DNA from: an uncultured Lachnospiraceae bacterium
Lineage (GTDB): Bacteria > Bacillota > Clostridia > Lachnospirales > Lachnospiraceae
Direction: 5' to 3'
Assembly (NCBI GenBank): GCA_945836355.1
Contig: CAMALD010000089.1
Span: 1 to 6,241, forward strand
DNA length: 6,241 nucleotides
Part shown: positions 5,148 through 6,241 of the stretch, in pieces
Numbering within the stretch: position 1 is the first letter of the stretch
Layout: every line of letters begins with the position of its first letter
The notes under the pieces: generated by a model
What the model saw: the letters and a program-made list of their open reading frames with translations, nothing else
The model's database searches: none
What the model was told of the DNA's origin: nothing
Translations under genes and position numbers: made by a program

Positions 5148-6241
5148 TTATCGATTCGCTTTTTTTACCAGTTCATCGATATCCTTCGTCATAATTCTGA
5201 CTGCGGAGGTAATTTCCTCCGCTTTTTCCTTCACACTCGTGCTCAGCTCCATCGAATGGCTGGTGGTCGCTGCCATTTCCTCAGAAAATGCGGACAGGTT
5301 TTCCACCACATTCTTGATCTCGGCATTGGATTGAACAATTTCAGCCACCAGCTGATCCTCCCTTGCTCCCGCTTTGGCAGCCGCCTTCACCGCAAGCAAT
5401 ATCTCCTCTGCAAGTCCCACATTGGCGTCCAGAATATCCACCTGATCCTGATTCGCCCTGACAAGATCATCCATACTGCTCTTTACCTCTCCCGTCTTTG
5501 CAGTAAGAGCCGACAAAATATCGCGAATGTCCGTTGCGGATGCCGCCGTCTGCTCCGCGAGACTCTTAATCTCATCCGCAACCACAGCAAAGCCTCTTCC
5601 GGTTTCTCCGGCTCGTGCCGCCTCAATCGATGCATTGAGGGATAAAAGATTAGTCTGTCTCTGGATTGTCTCAATCAATTGCAGTGTTTCGCTCGCCTTC
5701 GCTACATATTCCACCAGTTCGTCCATCGCTGTCGATGTGTTCCGGCAGATTCTCGCATTCGATTTTCCTTCTTCGGCAATATTGGTAATATCGGCACGGC
5801 ACCGGGATACCAGTCTGGCGACATTGTCAAACTGTTCATCTACTGCACTGCCGCACTGCTTGCACTCCTGTGAAAGCTCCGCAATGCTTTGTACCTTAAC
5901 CAGCTGCTGCTGAATGCTCTCTGCCATTTCCGTGGTGCCCTCATTGATATTTTCCATCGCATTCAGCTGTGTGACTGCCGACTCGATGATATTGTCGCTG
6001 AGGTTCAATGCAACGGCAGATTCCCCTGTCAGGCTTGAGGTGGTATCGGCAATCAGTTGAATCGTCTCAGCAGCTCTCTCCTGCTGTTGTTTTACCCTGT
6101 CCAGCTTTGCCAGATTCAGCTCGTTAAGCATTTTTGTACCTGCGCAGGAATAAATGCCAATAACAATTGCAATCAAAAATTGGATTTCCAGCTCTGCCAG
6201 ATAGACATCCCCACCGGTGGATATATATTTACTGACTACAC
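5148..6241 (-). CDS. Methyl-accepting chemotaxis protein, C-terminal signalling part (5' end of gene outside window)
   Basis: The frame is open from the TAA at 5148-5150 to the right edge (364 codons), so the N-terminus and ligand-sensing part are missing. The TTG at 6176 is internal, because the frame continues upstream of it. The visible part begins [17 protein letters not shown], then a hydrophobic segment [14 protein letters not shown], the last transmembrane helix. A long coiled-coil cytoplasmic domain follows. The hairpin tip that binds CheA and CheW is unmistakable at about 5550-5675: [17 protein letters not shown], then [18 protein letters not shown]. Adaptation helices flank the tip, and the C-terminus KKANR has no CheR/CheB-tethering pentapeptide. 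No clear HAMP domain lies between the membrane helix and the coiled coil ([19 protein letters not shown]). The protein feeds environmental signals to the CheA kinase; the ligand is unknown. A hairpin follows the gene. Confidence 0.93.
   Translation of the reverse strand, partial: VVSKYISTGGDVYLAELEIQFLIAIVIGIYSCAGTKMLNELNLAKLDRVKQQQERAAETIQLIADTTSSLTGESAVALNLSDNIIESAVTQLNAMENINEGTTEMAESIQQQLVKVQSIAELSQECKQCGSAVDEQFDNVARLVSRCRADITNIAEEGKSNARICRNTSTAMDELVEYVAKASETLQLIETIQRQTNLLSLNASIEAARAGETGRGFAVVADEIKSLAEQTAASATDIRDILSALTAKTGEVKSSMDDLVRANQDQVDILDANVGLAEEILLAVKAAAKAGAREDQLVAEIVQSNAEIKNVVENLSAFSEEMAATTSHSMELSTSVKEKAEEITSAVRIMTKDIDELVKKANR

Overview
The window looks like chromosomal DNA from a low-to-mid-GC Gram-positive anaerobe of the Clostridia, probably Lachnospiraceae or a relative. 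This is inferred from strong AGGAG-type ribosome binding sites, an ECF sigma factor paired with a short-N-terminus membrane anti-sigma-like protein, a lipoprotein GH97 enzyme, and a chemoreceptor with a compact membrane-proximal region. No RNA gene, CRISPR array, insertion sequence or phage gene is visible.

Layout. Positions 1-1425 (minus strand, gene continues off the left edge) encode the N-terminal part of a secreted, probably lipid-anchored, family GH97 glycoside hydrolase. A 204-base divergent intergenic region (1426-1629) carries two face-to-face promoters that appear to share one palindromic -35 box, TTGCAA, plus two related ATATGAATA sites in the two leaders. Positions 1630-2187 (+) encode an ECF sigma factor. 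Positions 2248-3756 (+) encode a single-pass membrane protein with a short cytoplasmic N-terminus like those of clostridial anti-sigma factors and an extracellular serpin domain. A perfect 20-bp inverted repeat (3784-3832) separates this operon from a convergent minus-strand pair: an esterase-type alpha/beta hydrolase (3836-4570), preceded 18 bases upstream by a GNAT acetyltransferase (4589-5035). A terminator hairpin (5089-5126) lies after a truncated methyl-accepting chemotaxis protein gene (5148-6241, minus, runs off the right edge).

The notable system is the sigma factor plus membrane serpin. A serpin is a protease inhibitor that undergoes a large irreversible conformational change when a protease cleaves its reactive loop. 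Fused outside the membrane to an anti-sigma-like segment inside, it could both trap an extracellular protease and report the attack to the co-encoded sigma factor. The domain architecture is read from the sequence; the signalling model is inference. The divergent GH97 gene may share regulation with the module. The esterase, acetyltransferase and chemoreceptor appear to be ordinary, unrelated neighbours.
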